Shown here: positions 44,309-52,255 of the stretch, piece by piece
Layout: every line of letters starts with the position of its first letter
How positions within the stretch are numbered: position 1 is the first letter of the stretch
DNA from: an uncultured Lachnospiraceae bacterium
Lineage (GTDB): Bacteria > Bacillota > Clostridia > Lachnospirales > Lachnospiraceae
Reading direction: 5' to 3'
NCBI GenBank assembly: GCA_947243855.1
Contig: CAMXIK010000007.1
Span: 62,001 to 126,000, forward strand
DNA: 64,000 nt
Notes under the pieces: model-generated
Databases searched by the model: none
Seen by the model: only the letters and a program-made list of their open reading frames with translations
Told to the model about the DNA's origin: nothing
Program-made: the position numbers and the translations under genes

Positions 44309-44848
44309 TCAGCGGTGCTTTATCAATCCAAAATTTTCAAGCGGCCATATTCGAAGCCATGCCCTTCCTATAATATTCTCTCTTTTGACATTTCCCACTT
44401 TAGGGTCCCTGCCGTCGGTACTGTTATTTCTGTTATCCCCAAGCACAAAGTATTCGTCCTGCCCCAGTTCAATCGGTTCGCTGGCTCTTCCGGGGTCCTG
44501 AATGATCTCTTTGCCGTAAAAGTCGTCGATCCCCTCTCCGTCCACATAGATCGTCCCTTCCTCGTCGATCTGTACCGTCTCTCCCGGCAGACCTATAATT
44601 CTTTTGATATAGAAAGTTTCCTTCTCACCCGGGGGAGGAAACACAATAATATCATACCGCTCCGGATCATGGAACCGATAACTGAGTTTGTCCACAATCA
44701 GGTTGTCCTCCGTGCTGAGCGTTGGCTCCATGGAGCTTCCCTGCACCTGCGTCCTCTGTCCCACAAAATGAATCACCAGATAAACAAGACATAAAACGCC
44801 CAGCAGATACAAACTGGTGTTCAAAATCTCCCGCAATACTTTCTTCAC
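44309..44848 (-). CDS. lepB: Signal peptidase I (first copy)
   Basis: Membrane serine protease (179 aa) that cleaves signal peptides. A single N-terminal span (about 12-30) is followed by the catalytic Ser in QGSSMEPTLS and the catalytic Lys in FYIKRIIGLPGETVQI, then YFVLGDNRNNSTDGRD (box E). The start is GTG at 44848: GGAGG lies upstream and GTGA overlaps the rbgA stop. A second signal peptidase is encoded at 45730, on the other side of rbgA; the two differ in length and sequence. Confidence 0.95.
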   Translation of the reverse strand: MKKVLREILNTSLYLLGVLCLVYLVIHFVGQRTQVQGSSMEPTLSTEDNLIVDKLSYRFHDPERYDIIVFPPPGEKETFYIKRIIGLPGETVQIDEEGTIYVDGEGIDDFYGKEIIQDPGRASEPIELGQDEYFVLGDNRNNSTDGRDPKVGNVKRENIIGRAWLRIWPLENFGLIKHR

Positions 44849-45717
44849 TTCCGCTCTTCCTCCTGCTTTTGTTCGCATATCTCGAGTGTAATTCTGCCTA
44901 TTCTGCCGTTTCTGAAATCATCCACAAGAAGAGACGCCGCTTTCTCATAGTCCGGCTCCTGCCCCTTTTTAAAACATTTACGGTTTTCGCAGATCAAATC
45001 GAGCATCTTCATAGGCGTAAGCTTGTCTTTTCCGTCGATCTGGTATCTGGCAAATAAGGGTTCCCTGTAATATTCCATCAGATACTCCAAAAGTTCTGAC
45101 GCAAGCTCCGTCATCTGTAAGATATCGTCGTTCATGGAGCCGATCATGGCGAGTCTTTTTCCCACTTCCATACTCTCAAACTTAGGCCATAAAATACCCG
45201 GCGTATCCAAAAGTTCCAATTCTTTGTTCAGTCTGATCCATTGCTTCCCCTTGGTTACCCCCGGCTTGTTTCCCGTCTTTGTACATGCCTTGCCCGCAAA
45301 AGAATTGATAAAAGTGGATTTCCCTACATTGGGAATCCCCACGACGATCGCCCTGACCGGACGGTTCTTAATGCCGCGTTTCCTATCCCGCTCTATTTTT
45401 TCCCGGCAAGCTTCCTGTACCATTGGCTGAATGGCCCGCAGCCCCTGACCGGTCTTTGCGTTTATTTCCAGAACATGAAATCCCAGCTCCTTATAGTACG
45501 CCATCCAACGCTTGTTTGCCTCCGGGTCCGCCAAATCTGCCTTATTCAAAAGAATCAGTCTTGATTTGTTCTTCCCCAATTCGTCTATATCCGGATTTTT
45601 GCTGGAAAGCGGGACTCTGGCATCCACCAGCTCGATCACCAGATCAATGAGGCTGATGTTTTCCTGCATCATACGCTTCGCTTTCGTCATATGCCCCGGA
45701 TACCATTGATAATTCAT
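44845..45717 (-). CDS. rbgA: Ribosome biogenesis GTPase RbgA (YlqF)
   Basis: Circularly permuted GTPase needed for late assembly of the 50S subunit. In 290 aa the order of G motifs is rotated: G4 LLNKADLAD (about residue 57) comes first, then G1 VVGIPNVGKSTFINSF and G3 LLDTPGILWPKFES. A C-terminal helical RNA-binding region of about 100 residues follows. AAAGGGG lies upstream of the ATG. It sits between two lepB genes, and its end overlaps the second one. Confidence 0.96.
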   Translation of the reverse strand: MNYQWYPGHMTKAKRMMQENISLIDLVIELVDARVPLSSKNPDIDELGKNKSRLILLNKADLADPEANKRWMAYYKELGFHVLEINAKTGQGLRAIQPMVQEACREKIERDRKRGIKNRPVRAIVVGIPNVGKSTFINSFAGKACTKTGNKPGVTKGKQWIRLNKELELLDTPGILWPKFESMEVGKRLAMIGSMNDDILQMTELASELLEYLMEYYREPLFARYQIDGKDKLTPMKMLDLICENRKCFKKGQEPDYEKAASLLVDDFRNGRIGRITLEICEQKQEEERK

Positions 45718-45729
45718 TCTATGTCCCCT

Positions 45730-46314
45730 TTATTCAATCATGCCCATGGAATCCCCTTGAGCCGCCATATGAAACCACGCCTTGCCGACAATATTGTCCT
45801 TCTTCACCGCGCCGATATTACCCGACCGGCTGTCCTCACTGCTGTTTCTGTTATCCCCCAAAACGAAGAACTCATCTCCCTCTAGGAGCAATTCATTCTG
45901 CGCAATACCGGGATCTGCGATCTTGTCAAAAAGTTCGCTCTCCTCCAAAAAGACGCCGTCTATGTATACGCTGCCATCCCGAATCTGCACGGTCTCACCG
46001 GGCAGTCCCACCACCCGCTTCACGTAAAAATGCGTATTTTGGTTGCCGTTTGGCAAAAAGACAATAACGTCCCCTCTCTTAGGCGTAGAGATTCTGTAAA
46101 GAATGCGGTTCATCAAAATCTCCTGTCCGTTGTGCAGCGCCGGCTCCATAGAGTCTCCGATCACACTGGTACGCATCCCCACAGAAAACACAAGGACAAA
46201 CGCTAGAAAGACGGCGACCGCGCCGCCTACTAGCAGCTCCATGACATCCTTTAGAAGCCTTGGGTTTAGTCTTTTTTTCTTTTGATAAAAAGTAAGTCCC
46301 TTTCTCCTTGCCAC
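45730..46314 (-). CDS. lepB: Signal peptidase I (second copy)
   Basis: Signal peptidase of 194 aa with a Lys/Arg-rich N-terminus, one membrane span (about 28-48), catalytic Ser in IGDSMEPALHNGQ and catalytic Lys in FYVKRVVGLPGETVQI, and FFVLGDNRNSSEDSRS. The start is GTG at 46314 after GGAAGGAAAC. It is 74 bases after rplS, beyond the rplS terminator, and reads into rbgA. It differs from the 44309 copy by a longer loop before FVLGDNRN. Confidence 0.95.
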   Translation of the reverse strand: MARRKGLTFYQKKKRLNPRLLKDVMELLVGGAVAVFLAFVLVFSVGMRTSVIGDSMEPALHNGQEILMNRILYRISTPKRGDVIVFLPNGNQNTHFYVKRVVGLPGETVQIRDGSVYIDGVFLEESELFDKIADPGIAQNELLLEGDEFFVLGDNRNSSEDSRSGNIGAVKKDNIVGKAWFHMAAQGDSMGMIE

Positions 46315-46337
46315 GTTTCCTTCCTCTTACCGTAATT

Positions 46338-46377
46338 CCAAAAAACAGATACCTCTGTATTTTGAGGTATCTGTTTT
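46338..46377 (-). terminator. Terminator after rplS
   Basis: 14-bp perfect stem AAAACAGATACCTC / GAGGTATCTGTTTT (46364-46377 with 46342-46355 on the minus strand) followed by TTTTTT within and after the stem. It ends the rplS transcript 12 bases after the stop. Confidence 0.9.
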
Positions 46378-46388
46378 AAGTTTCCCGC

Positions 46389-46736
46389 TTATTTCACTAA
46401 CTCTTTTACCTTCGCCTTCTTGCCGACGCGGTCTCTCAGGTAATTCAGTTTCGCACGTCTCACCTTACCACGTCTTACAACTTCGACTCTCTCCACATTA
46501 GGAGAATGCATAGGCCAAGTTTTTTCAACGCCTACGCCGTTTGACATCTTACGCACAGTAAAGGTGGTTCTATTGCCGCCGCCCTGAATCTTCAAAACGG
46601 TGCCTTCGAACACCTGGATTCTCTCGCGGTTACCCTCCTTGATCTTACCGTACACCTTAACGGTATCGCCTACGTTGAAATCGTCAACATTTTCCTTTAA
46701 CTGTTCCGCTTCAATTTCTCTGATAATATCGTTCAT
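46389..46736 (-). CDS. rplS: 50S ribosomal protein L19
   Basis: Ribosomal protein at the 30S-50S interface, 115 aa. Family motifs: [35 protein letters not shown] and [26 protein letters not shown] lies before the ATG. Usually it follows trmD directly; here a gene for a secreted protein with its own promoter lies between trmD and rplS. Confidence 0.98.
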   Translation of the reverse strand: MNDIIREIEAEQLKENVDDFNVGDTVKVYGKIKEGNRERIQVFEGTVLKIQGGGNRTTFTVRKMSNGVGVEKTWPMHSPNVERVEVVRRGKVRRAKLNYLRDRVGKKAKVKELVK

Positions 46737-46800
46737 GTTCTCCTCCTGATATGCTCCGGATGTTCTTAGTACGTCTGTAGCAGAGGACCATCCTTCATCA
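46737..46800 (-). promoter_or_regulatory. Candidate L19 leader structure
   Basis: The rplS 5' region has a stem GGATG / CATCC (46793-46789 with 46762-46758) enclosing about 26 bases, then the Shine-Dalgarno site. Autoregulatory L19 leaders are known in Firmicutes; whether this one belongs to that family needs a covariance search. No good promoter was found upstream. Confidence 0.35.
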
Positions 46801-46861
46801 CAACATTAATAACTTACCATATTGTGTCGGTAAATGCAAGAGGTTTTTATGATATAGTTTC

Positions 46862-47755
46862 TTACTGCGCGATAAATGCAACGACGCCGTTCCCCTTCAT
46901 GTTCAGGGTCACGTGATCCGCCCTTACTTCCGCTACTTCGATATTAACCCATGTGCCAGCGTTGTACTGCAAAGCAACGATATTTTCTTCCCCTGTCACA
47001 CCGGGCATATAGAAATTAATGGTAGCATTCACTGCAGGATAGCTCACGTCTACTACGTTCAGGACTCTTCCTTCCTGCTGGGTACGGACAGAATCCACAT
47101 AAGCGCGGTTCGTTACCTTGCTGATGGTTGCGGACATATTGGTGACCTGACCGTCTACCACAAGATTGCCGCCCTGTCCTACGGTAATTGCGTTCTCAAT
47201 ACCGGGGGTGCTGATTACCGCGTTGTTATAAAACTCGCCTGCGGACATATTCTTTTCAGCCGCCATGTACATATCGCCTACGTCGGCAAAGCCTTCCTCA
47301 CTGGCTGCATGCTGTACTGCCTCCGCCTCTGCACGCTGGTGGATTTGGATAATCTCCAAATCGCCCAAAGGCTGCGGGCCATCATCGGATTTACTGCTGG
47401 AGCTGCTGGAAGGGCCAAACCTGCCGTTGTACACCTCGCCACTACACTCATTTACCCACTGACCGCCTGAAAGGGTATAGGTCGGTCCGTATGTACCATC
47501 AGTCATGTCAACCCAACACTCTCCCTCATCCACATCGCTCGGCGGATACATCCCATAATAGCATCCAAAATAATAAACACCACCTTTGGAATAATTCACA
47601 TCCTCTGGATTAAAACAACCTGAACTTGAATTTGAATCTGGCGAAATGGTCGTATAATTATACCCACCGCCGGCAAATACCGACATCGCCGATACCATCA
47701 AGCCTGCCGCCAGCGCAAACGCCAGCCATTTTCTCACTTTTCCCACTTTTCTCAT
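46862..47755 (-). CDS. Secreted protein of unknown function, paralogue of the product at 16481-17512
   Basis: Exported protein of 297 aa. The signal peptide covers about residues 1-28 (ending SVFAGG). The N-terminal part (about 30-125) is rich in Gly, Tyr, Cys and Ser with a short Ser run near residue 117. The C-terminal 125 residues, from MSAGEFYNNAVISTPGIENA to HVTLNMKGNGVVAFIAQ, match the C-terminal domain of the 16481 gene closely, whereas the N-terminal domains do not match. Start: ATG with AGGAGG upstream. It has its own promoter and stands inside the otherwise conserved trmD-rplS block, so it looks like a later insertion. Confidence 0.7.
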   Translation of the reverse strand: MRKVGKVRKWLAFALAAGLMVSAMSVFAGGGYNYTTISPDSNSSSGCFNPEDVNYSKGGVYYFGCYYGMYPPSDVDEGECWVDMTDGTYGPTYTLSGGQWVNECSGEVYNGRFGPSSSSSSKSDDGPQPLGDLEIIQIHQRAEAEAVQHAASEEGFADVGDMYMAAEKNMSAGEFYNNAVISTPGIENAITVGQGGNLVVDGQVTNMSATISKVTNRAYVDSVRTQQEGRVLNVVDVSYPAVNATINFYMPGVTGEENIVALQYNAGTWVNIEVAEVRADHVTLNMKGNGVVAFIAQ

Positions 47756-47863
47756 GTTCCCTCTCCTCCTTACAGAGATTTTCGAACCGCTTGTCCTACG
47801 GCTCTGATCCCTTTTCCTGTTATAAATGATTCAGTTGACAGAAGCCGAAGCTCCATGATTTTC

Positions 47864-47892
47864 ATTATACAGGAGACGTTATATTTTTTCAA
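47864..47892 (-). promoter_or_regulatory. Promoter of the secreted paralogue
   Basis: -35 TTGAAA (47892-47887), 17-base spacer, perfect -10 TATAAT (47869-47864). The bases after the -10 (GAAAA) match those in the promoter of the 16481 paralogue, but there is no G run and the spacer is optimal. The leader is about 100 bases. Confidence 0.75.
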
Positions 47893-47912
47893 ACGTTTTT
47901 TAGAATATTTAT

Positions 47913-47965
47913 AAACTACAATATGTCGCACATCAGCCGGTCATTTTTTCAATATCTTGTAGTTT
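47913..47965. repeat. Inverted repeat between trmD and the secreted-protein promoter
   Basis: AAACTACA plus ATAT (47913-47924) pairs with ATAT plus TGTAGTTT (47952-47965) with two extra bases in one arm. It lies between the trmD stop and the -35 of the next gene; it could stop the trmD transcript weakly or serve as a binding site. Confidence 0.4.
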
Positions 47966-47991
47966 TACCATTTTATGGCTGTTTGTGGTTT

Positions 47992-48708
47992 CTATTTTTT
48001 CAGCGAATGCGTCTCCCAATATTTTTCATAGAGATCAGGCCGTCTCTCCTTCGTCCGCAAAAGCGCCTGCTCACGCCTCCATGCGTCCACCTTGGCATGA
48101 TCCCCCGAAAGCAAAATCTCCGGCACTCTCTTCTCATGCCAGATCTCCGGTCTGGAATACTGGGGATATTCCAAAAGGCCGTCCTCAAAGGATTCCGTCT
48201 GCGGCGATTCCCCGTTATGAAGGACGCCGGGCACCAGCCTTGCAATCGCATCCACCATTACCATGGCGGGAAGCTCGCCGCCCGTCAACACATAATCGCC
48301 GATAGAAATCTCGTCCGTCACAATCTCCTCCAGCACCCTCTCGTCGATTCCCTCATAATGTCCACAGAGAAAAATTAAATCACTCTCCCCGGCCAGCTCC
48401 TGCGCCGTCTCCTGACAGAAGGTCTTTCCCTGCGGCGTAAGATAAACGACACGGCACGCTCTGTCCCTGCCAATCCGGTCAACGACAGACTGGTAAGCGT
48501 CAAACACCGGCTGGGCCTGCATCAGCATTCCCGCCCCGCCCCCATAAGGGTAGTCGTCCACCTTGCCATGCTTATCAAGAGTGTAGTCCCTGATATTGAC
48601 CGCCTCTATCGAAATATATCCGTTCTTCACTGCCCTTCCAAGAATGCTGGTATGCAGCCCCTGCATCACCATTTCAGGAAAGAGCGTCAGAATGTGAAAT
48701 GCAACCAT
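47992..48708 (-). CDS. trmD: tRNA (guanine-N1-)-methyltransferase
   Basis: Methylates G37 next to the anticodon, which prevents frameshifting. It has 238 aa with a SPOUT trefoil knot: [33 protein letters not shown] and [15 protein letters not shown] hold the SAM site; the N-terminal [13 protein letters not shown] is also typical. ATG at 48708 has GAGGG upstream; a frame 14 codons longer begins in the gap after rimM with no conservation. It follows rimM by 50 bases. Confidence 0.97.
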   Translation of the reverse strand: MVAFHILTLFPEMVMQGLHTSILGRAVKNGYISIEAVNIRDYTLDKHGKVDDYPYGGGAGMLMQAQPVFDAYQSVVDRIGRDRACRVVYLTPQGKTFCQETAQELAGESDLIFLCGHYEGIDERVLEEIVTDEISIGDYVLTGGELPAMVMVDAIARLVPGVLHNGESPQTESFEDGLLEYPQYSRPEIWHEKRVPEILLSGDHAKVDAWRREQALLRTKERRPDLYEKYWETHSLKK

Positions 48709-48758
48709 GGTTTTTCCCTCACGGCATGATCCTTTCCGGGCCACGCCCATCTGTATAA

Positions 48759-49283
48759 CTATAACAATCCGTCCATAATATGCACGGTAATTTTTTTCTC
48801 TTCCATGTCAACCGTTTTCACACAGTCTTTGATCGCTGGAAGCAGCGCCTCCGTGCCGTCCTGCCTGTCCACCACGTAAACGTCGTTAGCTCCCGTAGCC
48901 AAAACGTCCTTCAATGTACCAAAAGTTTCCCCATCCTCCGTCACCACCAAAGACCCGATCAGATCAGCCACAAAATACTCGTCCTTCTGTAACTTAACCG
49001 CCTTGTCCCGCGTGACCAGAAGCTTTCCCTGCTTATATTTTTCCACGTCGTTGATGGAATCATATCCCTTGAATTTCAAAATCACAAACTGCTTAAAATA
49101 CTTAACGCCCTCGATCTCCATGGGAATGCGCTCCCTCCCGGTATCCAAGGTCACTTCCTTTAGTTTTTTAAAGCGGTTCGCGTCGTCCGTGGTAGGAAAC
49201 ACCTTGACCTCTCCCCGGATTCCATGGGTCTGTGTGATCACGCCCACCTGTAATTCGCCATTCTCATTATTTTCTGTCTTCAC
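48759..49283 (-). CDS. rimM: Ribosome maturation factor RimM
   Basis: Assists 30S head assembly by binding ribosomal protein S19. It has 174 aa: an N-terminal beta-barrel ([20 protein letters not shown]) and a C-terminal PRC-barrel ([28 protein letters not shown]). The start is GTG at 49283 after AGGGA. It lies between khpA and trmD, with a terminator-like hairpin upstream. Confidence 0.95.
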   Translation of the reverse strand: MKTENNENGELQVGVITQTHGIRGEVKVFPTTDDANRFKKLKEVTLDTGRERIPMEIEGVKYFKQFVILKFKGYDSINDVEKYKQGKLLVTRDKAVKLQKDEYFVADLIGSLVVTEDGETFGTLKDVLATGANDVYVVDRQDGTEALLPAIKDCVKTVDMEEKKITVHIMDGLL

Positions 49284-49313
49284 AATCCCTAACTCCCTGT
49301 TTTACTCTGCCGT

Positions 49314-49345
49314 TAAAGAAAGCCCCACAGAGGAATCTGCGGGGC
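49314..49345 (-). terminator. Terminator-like hairpin between khpA and rimM
   Basis: 10-bp stem with one wobble pair and a four-base loop (49345-49336 with 49331-49322 on the minus strand), then TTTCTTT. It lies inside the operon, so it probably acts as a partial terminator that lowers rimM-trmD expression. Confidence 0.65.
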
Positions 49346-49353
49346 CAAATCTG

Positions 49354-49581
49354 TCAGATGATCTCTACATCCACTCTCTTATTGTCCTTCGATGACGCGG
49401 CCTTGACAACAGAGCGGATCGCTTTCGCAATACGTCCCTGTTTCCCAATCACCTTTCCCATGTCGGAGGGAGCCACATGAAGTTCCACGGTAATATTCTT
49501 ACCATCTTCCTTCTGTGTTACCACCACTTCGTCCGGGTTTTCAACAAGAGCTTTTGCGATCACTTCAACCAATTCTTTCAT
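49354..49581 (-). CDS. khpA: KH-domain RNA-binding protein (YlqC/KhpA)
   Basis: Small RNA-binding protein of 75 aa made of one KH domain, with the loop GKVIGKQGRIAKAIRSVV carrying the GxxG motif. KhpA pairs with KhpB in Firmicutes and is linked to cell-size and RNA control. GGAGG lies before the ATG. It follows rpsP in the classical rpsP-khpA-rimM-trmD order. Confidence 0.95.
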   Translation of the reverse strand: MKELVEVIAKALVENPDEVVVTQKEDGKNITVELHVAPSDMGKVIGKQGRIAKAIRSVVKAASSKDNKRVDVEII

Positions 49582-49612
49582 AGTCCACCTCCAAAAGCGA
49601 TCTGAAACTCTC

Positions 49613-49858
49613 TTACTTTGTCACGCCAACTGTCTTGAAGATACGGCTTACAATCTCTGTCGGCTGTGCGCCGTTTGCGAGCCATTTCTTCGCCTCCTCC
49701 TCGTTCACCTTGTAAGTGCTGGGATCGGTATTGGGATCGTATGTGCCGATCTCCGCAATACATCTGCCGTCTCTGGGGGATCTGGAATCCGCCACTACAA
49801 TCCTATAAAAAGGATGCTTCTTCTGTCCCATTCTTCTTAATCTGATCTTAACTGCCAT
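49613..49858 (-). CDS. rpsP: 30S ribosomal protein S16
   Basis: 81-aa ribosomal protein. Family start [20 protein letters not shown] and [22 protein letters not shown] are intact. It lies between ffh and khpA in the same direction. Confidence 0.98.
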   Translation of the reverse strand: MAVKIRLRRMGQKKHPFYRIVVADSRSPRDGRCIAEIGTYDPNTDPSTYKVNEEEAKKWLANGAQPTEIVSRIFKTVGVTK

Positions 49859-49899
49859 TTTTCTTTGCCTCCATTGTAAAATAATTTATTTTTGAAACC

Positions 49900-51267
49900 C
49901 TAAAATGGGAATTTCATACCGCCCATGCCGCCGAACAAGCCGCGTCCTTTCTTGCCGCCCATCATACCGGGAAGCTGCTTCATCATCTTCTGCGACTGTT
50001 CAAACTGCTTAATAAACCGGTTCACCACCGCGATATCTACCCCGGCGCCTTTTGCAATCCGCCCTTTTCTGCTGGGATTTAAAAGCTTCGGGTTCTGCCG
50101 CTCCTGTGGCGTCATACTAAGGACAATCGCCTCCATGCGGGCTAACTGCTTTTCATCCACTGCGGCTTCAATATCCTCCATCTGCCTGCCCATGCCGGGC
50201 ATCATGCTTAAGATTCCGGACAGGCCGCCCATGTTCCGCATCTGTTTCATGCTTTCGAGATAATCCTCGAAATCGAACTTGCCCTTTTTCATGCGGGCAG
50301 CCATCTCTTTTTCTTTCTCTTCGTCTATATCAAGGTTCTGCTGGGCCTTCTCAATCAGCGTGAGCACATCGCCCATGCCAAGAATCCGGTTTGCCATACG
50401 GTCCGGATAAAACTGTTCCAGATCGGAAAGCTTTTCTCCCATGCCGACATAGAGAATTGGTTTTCCCGTCACAGCCTTGATCGAAAGCGCCGCGCCGCCT
50501 CTGGAGTCACCGTCCATCTTGGACAGTACCACGCCGTCTATCCCGACCTTCTCATCAAACTCCTTGGCTACGTTGACAGCGTCCTGACCTGTCATGGCGT
50601 CCACCACCAAAAGCGTCTGGTGTACCTCCATGCCATCCTTAATTCCGACCAGCTCCGCCATCATCTCTTCATCGATATGAAGACGGCCCGCCGTATCCAG
50701 AATCACTACGTTATGGCCGTTCTTCCTTGCATGTTCCAAAGCCGCCGCCGCAATGTCCGCCGGTTTGTGGTTCTCCCCCATGGAAAACACATCGACCTGC
50801 TGTTTCTCTCCGTTAATCTGTAACTGCTTAATCGCCGCCGGACGGTAAACGTCGCACGCCACAAGCAGCGGTTTCTTTCCTTTCAGTTTCAGCTTGCCGG
50901 CAATCTTGGCCGTGGTGGTGGTCTTACCTGCGCCCTGCAAACCGCACATCATAATAACCGTAACGGATTTACCCGGCTGCATCTCGATCTCCGTGGTCTC
51001 AGAACCCATCAGAGAAACCATCTCCTCGTTGACGATCTTAATGACCATCTGTCCAGGATTTAAACCGTTCATCACATCGGAGCCGACAGCGCGCTCCTCC
51101 ACCGATTTCACAAACTGCTTCACAACCTTGAAGTTGACGTCCGCCTCCAAAAGAGCCATCTTGACTTCTTTGAGGGCAATCTTAACGTCCTCCTCTGTCA
51201 GCCTTCCCTTGCTCCTCAGATTTTTAAACACATTCTGCAGTTTATCCGTCAGACTTTCAAACGCCAT
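49900..51267 (-). CDS. ffh: Signal recognition particle protein Ffh (SRP54)
   Basis: GTPase that binds signal sequences on nascent chains and hands ribosomes to FtsY. It has 455 aa: N domain, G domain with CGLQGAGKTTTTAKIAGK, DTAGRLHIDEEM and LSKMDGDSRGGA, and a methionine-rich M domain (about 300-455) with MRNMGGLSGILSMMPGMG and KGRIAKGAGVDIAVVNRFIK for 4.5S RNA. The C-terminus is Gly/Lys/Met-rich. It is preceded by ylxM. Its receptor ftsY is in the same window at 58237. Confidence 0.98.
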   Translation of the reverse strand: MAFESLTDKLQNVFKNLRSKGRLTEEDVKIALKEVKMALLEADVNFKVVKQFVKSVEERAVGSDVMNGLNPGQMVIKIVNEEMVSLMGSETTEIEMQPGKSVTVIMMCGLQGAGKTTTTAKIAGKLKLKGKKPLLVACDVYRPAAIKQLQINGEKQQVDVFSMGENHKPADIAAAALEHARKNGHNVVILDTAGRLHIDEEMMAELVGIKDGMEVHQTLLVVDAMTGQDAVNVAKEFDEKVGIDGVVLSKMDGDSRGGAALSIKAVTGKPILYVGMGEKLSDLEQFYPDRMANRILGMGDVLTLIEKAQQNLDIDEEKEKEMAARMKKGKFDFEDYLESMKQMRNMGGLSGILSMMPGMGRQMEDIEAAVDEKQLARMEAIVLSMTPQERQNPKLLNPSRKGRIAKGAGVDIAVVNRFIKQFEQSQKMMKQLPGMMGGKKGRGLFGGMGGMKFPF

Positions 51268-51313
51268 CTGCCTTACGCCTTTCTCCCTGATACCGGCATT
51301 TCAGTACAAGGAA

Positions 51314-51667
51314 CTATAACTCCTGCATAATCTGATCAGACAAATCCCTGATCTGCGACCCGTACTGTTTCTGATCCTGCAGCTTCCCGCTCTCAAAACT
51401 CACAGAAAGCGCATTGATCTGTGAAATCTTTTCTTTGATACTCGCAAACTTGGCAACCAGCTTGAGCTTTTCCTCATATCCCAAAAGCGTCTTATCGCAC
51501 CGTTTCACAATATCGTGAACCGCCTGCCTGCTGATGCCCTCCGCTTCGGCAATCTCCCCAAGGGAAAGATTTTCGTACACGACGCTCTCGTAGATTTCCT
51601 GTTGGTGCCCGGTCAGCAATTCTCCATAAAAATCATACAATAAACCCTGCTCTACGATCTTTTCCAT
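51314..51667 (-). CDS. ylxM: YlxM family SRP-associated helix-turn-helix protein
   Basis: 117-aa protein with a sigma-70 region-4-like helix-turn-helix (SLGEIAEAEGISRQAVHDIVKRCDK) and a helical C-terminus. YlxM proteins are encoded next to ffh in Firmicutes and have been linked to SRP function rather than transcription. AGGGGA lies before the ATG. It is the first gene of ylxM-ffh-rpsP-khpA-rimM-trmD. The 5' region has a hairpin just upstream of the ribosome-binding site. Confidence 0.94.
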   Translation of the reverse strand: MEKIVEQGLLYDFYGELLTGHQQEIYESVVYENLSLGEIAEAEGISRQAVHDIVKRCDKTLLGYEEKLKLVAKFASIKEKISQINALSVSFESGKLQDQKQYGSQIRDLSDQIMQEL

Positions 51668-51680
51668 GCTTTTCCCCTAT

Positions 51681-51707
51681 CGGCTGTTTTTTCTGGAATA
51701 ACAGCCG
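51681..51707 (-). promoter_or_regulatory. Leader hairpin in front of ylxM
   Basis: 8-bp perfect stem CGGCTGTT / AACAGCCG with an 11-base loop, ending a few bases before the ylxM Shine-Dalgarno site. There is no T run, so it is more likely a translation or stability element than a terminator. Confidence 0.5.
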
Positions 51708-51715
51708 ACCGTTGC

Positions 51716-51744
51716 ATTTTACAATAAAGCGGGAGATGTGTCAA
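51716..51744 (-). promoter_or_regulatory. Promoter of the ylxM-ffh-rpsP-rimM-trmD operon
   Basis: Perfect -35 TTGACA (51744-51739), 17-base spacer, -10 TAAAAT (51721-51716). A second TTGACA lies 17 bases further upstream with no matching -10. Confidence 0.8.
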
Positions 51745-51893
51745 GTATTTTTTCTTGTCAAACAAGCGTTCGTGTTTGTGAACAGGAAACCGCTGATTTC
51801 TCCCCTCCTTCATCAAACATTTGCTTTATTCTTTTTTGATAATTTGATATACTATCTTCATGGCTACCTTTATGGTTAGAAGGCAAAATTGAT

Positions 51894-51998
51894 ATGAACA
51901 TCGGGGACAGTATACGAGCTATACGAAAAAAGAAAAATACCGTACAAAAGCCAAAAAAGAGATGTGAGCATGACACAATTTATCGTAGCTGCTGTTGA
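51894..51998 (+). pseudogene. Remnant of an XRE-type (Cro/CI) regulator
   Basis: A 34-codon frame starts MNIGDSIRAIRKKKNTVQKP, which looks like the first helix of an XRE regulator (family starts read like IGxxIRxxRKxxxLTQ), then loses the pattern and stops. The expected helix-turn-helix and the rest of the protein are missing. It stands 29 bases before the toxin-antitoxin pair in AT-rich DNA, so it is probably a broken regulator left after a deletion. It is too short to prove by eye. Confidence 0.4.
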
Positions 51999-52027
51999 TA
52001 AAATAATAAAAAGGGAGGACCCAAAGA

Positions 52028-52255
52028 ATGAGTGAGAGAGAAAAATTAAAAGCGGTTATTGACCGACTGCCAGAATACAAAATTGAATATATAGCAAATT
52101 TGATTTTTGGCATTGAAAAAACAGATATTGAGGAAGTAGAACCGGACGAATGGGACTTGAAAATGATTGAAGAGGCAAGGGCAAACAATGACGGTTCAGC
52201 GATATCATTTGAAGAACTTCTTAAAAGAGAGGGCTTGACGTATGCCGACTTATAA
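52028..52255 (+). CDS. Probable antitoxin of a type II toxin-antitoxin pair
   Basis: Small acidic protein of 75 aa that should bind and block the toxin encoded right after it. The N-terminal half (LKAVIDRLPEYKIEYIANLIFG) is helical; the C-terminal half (EPDEWDLKMIEEARANNDGS, ISFEELLKREG) is acidic and likely wraps around the toxin. I do not recognise the DNA-binding family. GGGAGG precedes the ATG. Its last 14 bases overlap the toxin gene, a typical coupled arrangement. Base composition is clearly more AT-rich than the flanking genes, suggesting transfer. Confidence 0.75.
   Translation: MSEREKLKAVIDRLPEYKIEYIANLIFGIEKTDIEEVEPDEWDLKMIEEARANNDGSAISFEELLKREGLTYADL

Noticed and set aside
47945..47985. 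12-codon frame after trmD on the minus strand
   Set aside because: Too short and inside an inverted repeat; no evidence that it is translated.
51716..52027. Possible attachment site or IS ends around the toxin-antitoxin patch
   Set aside because: No direct or inverted repeats longer than about 8 bases were seen flanking the patch by eye.
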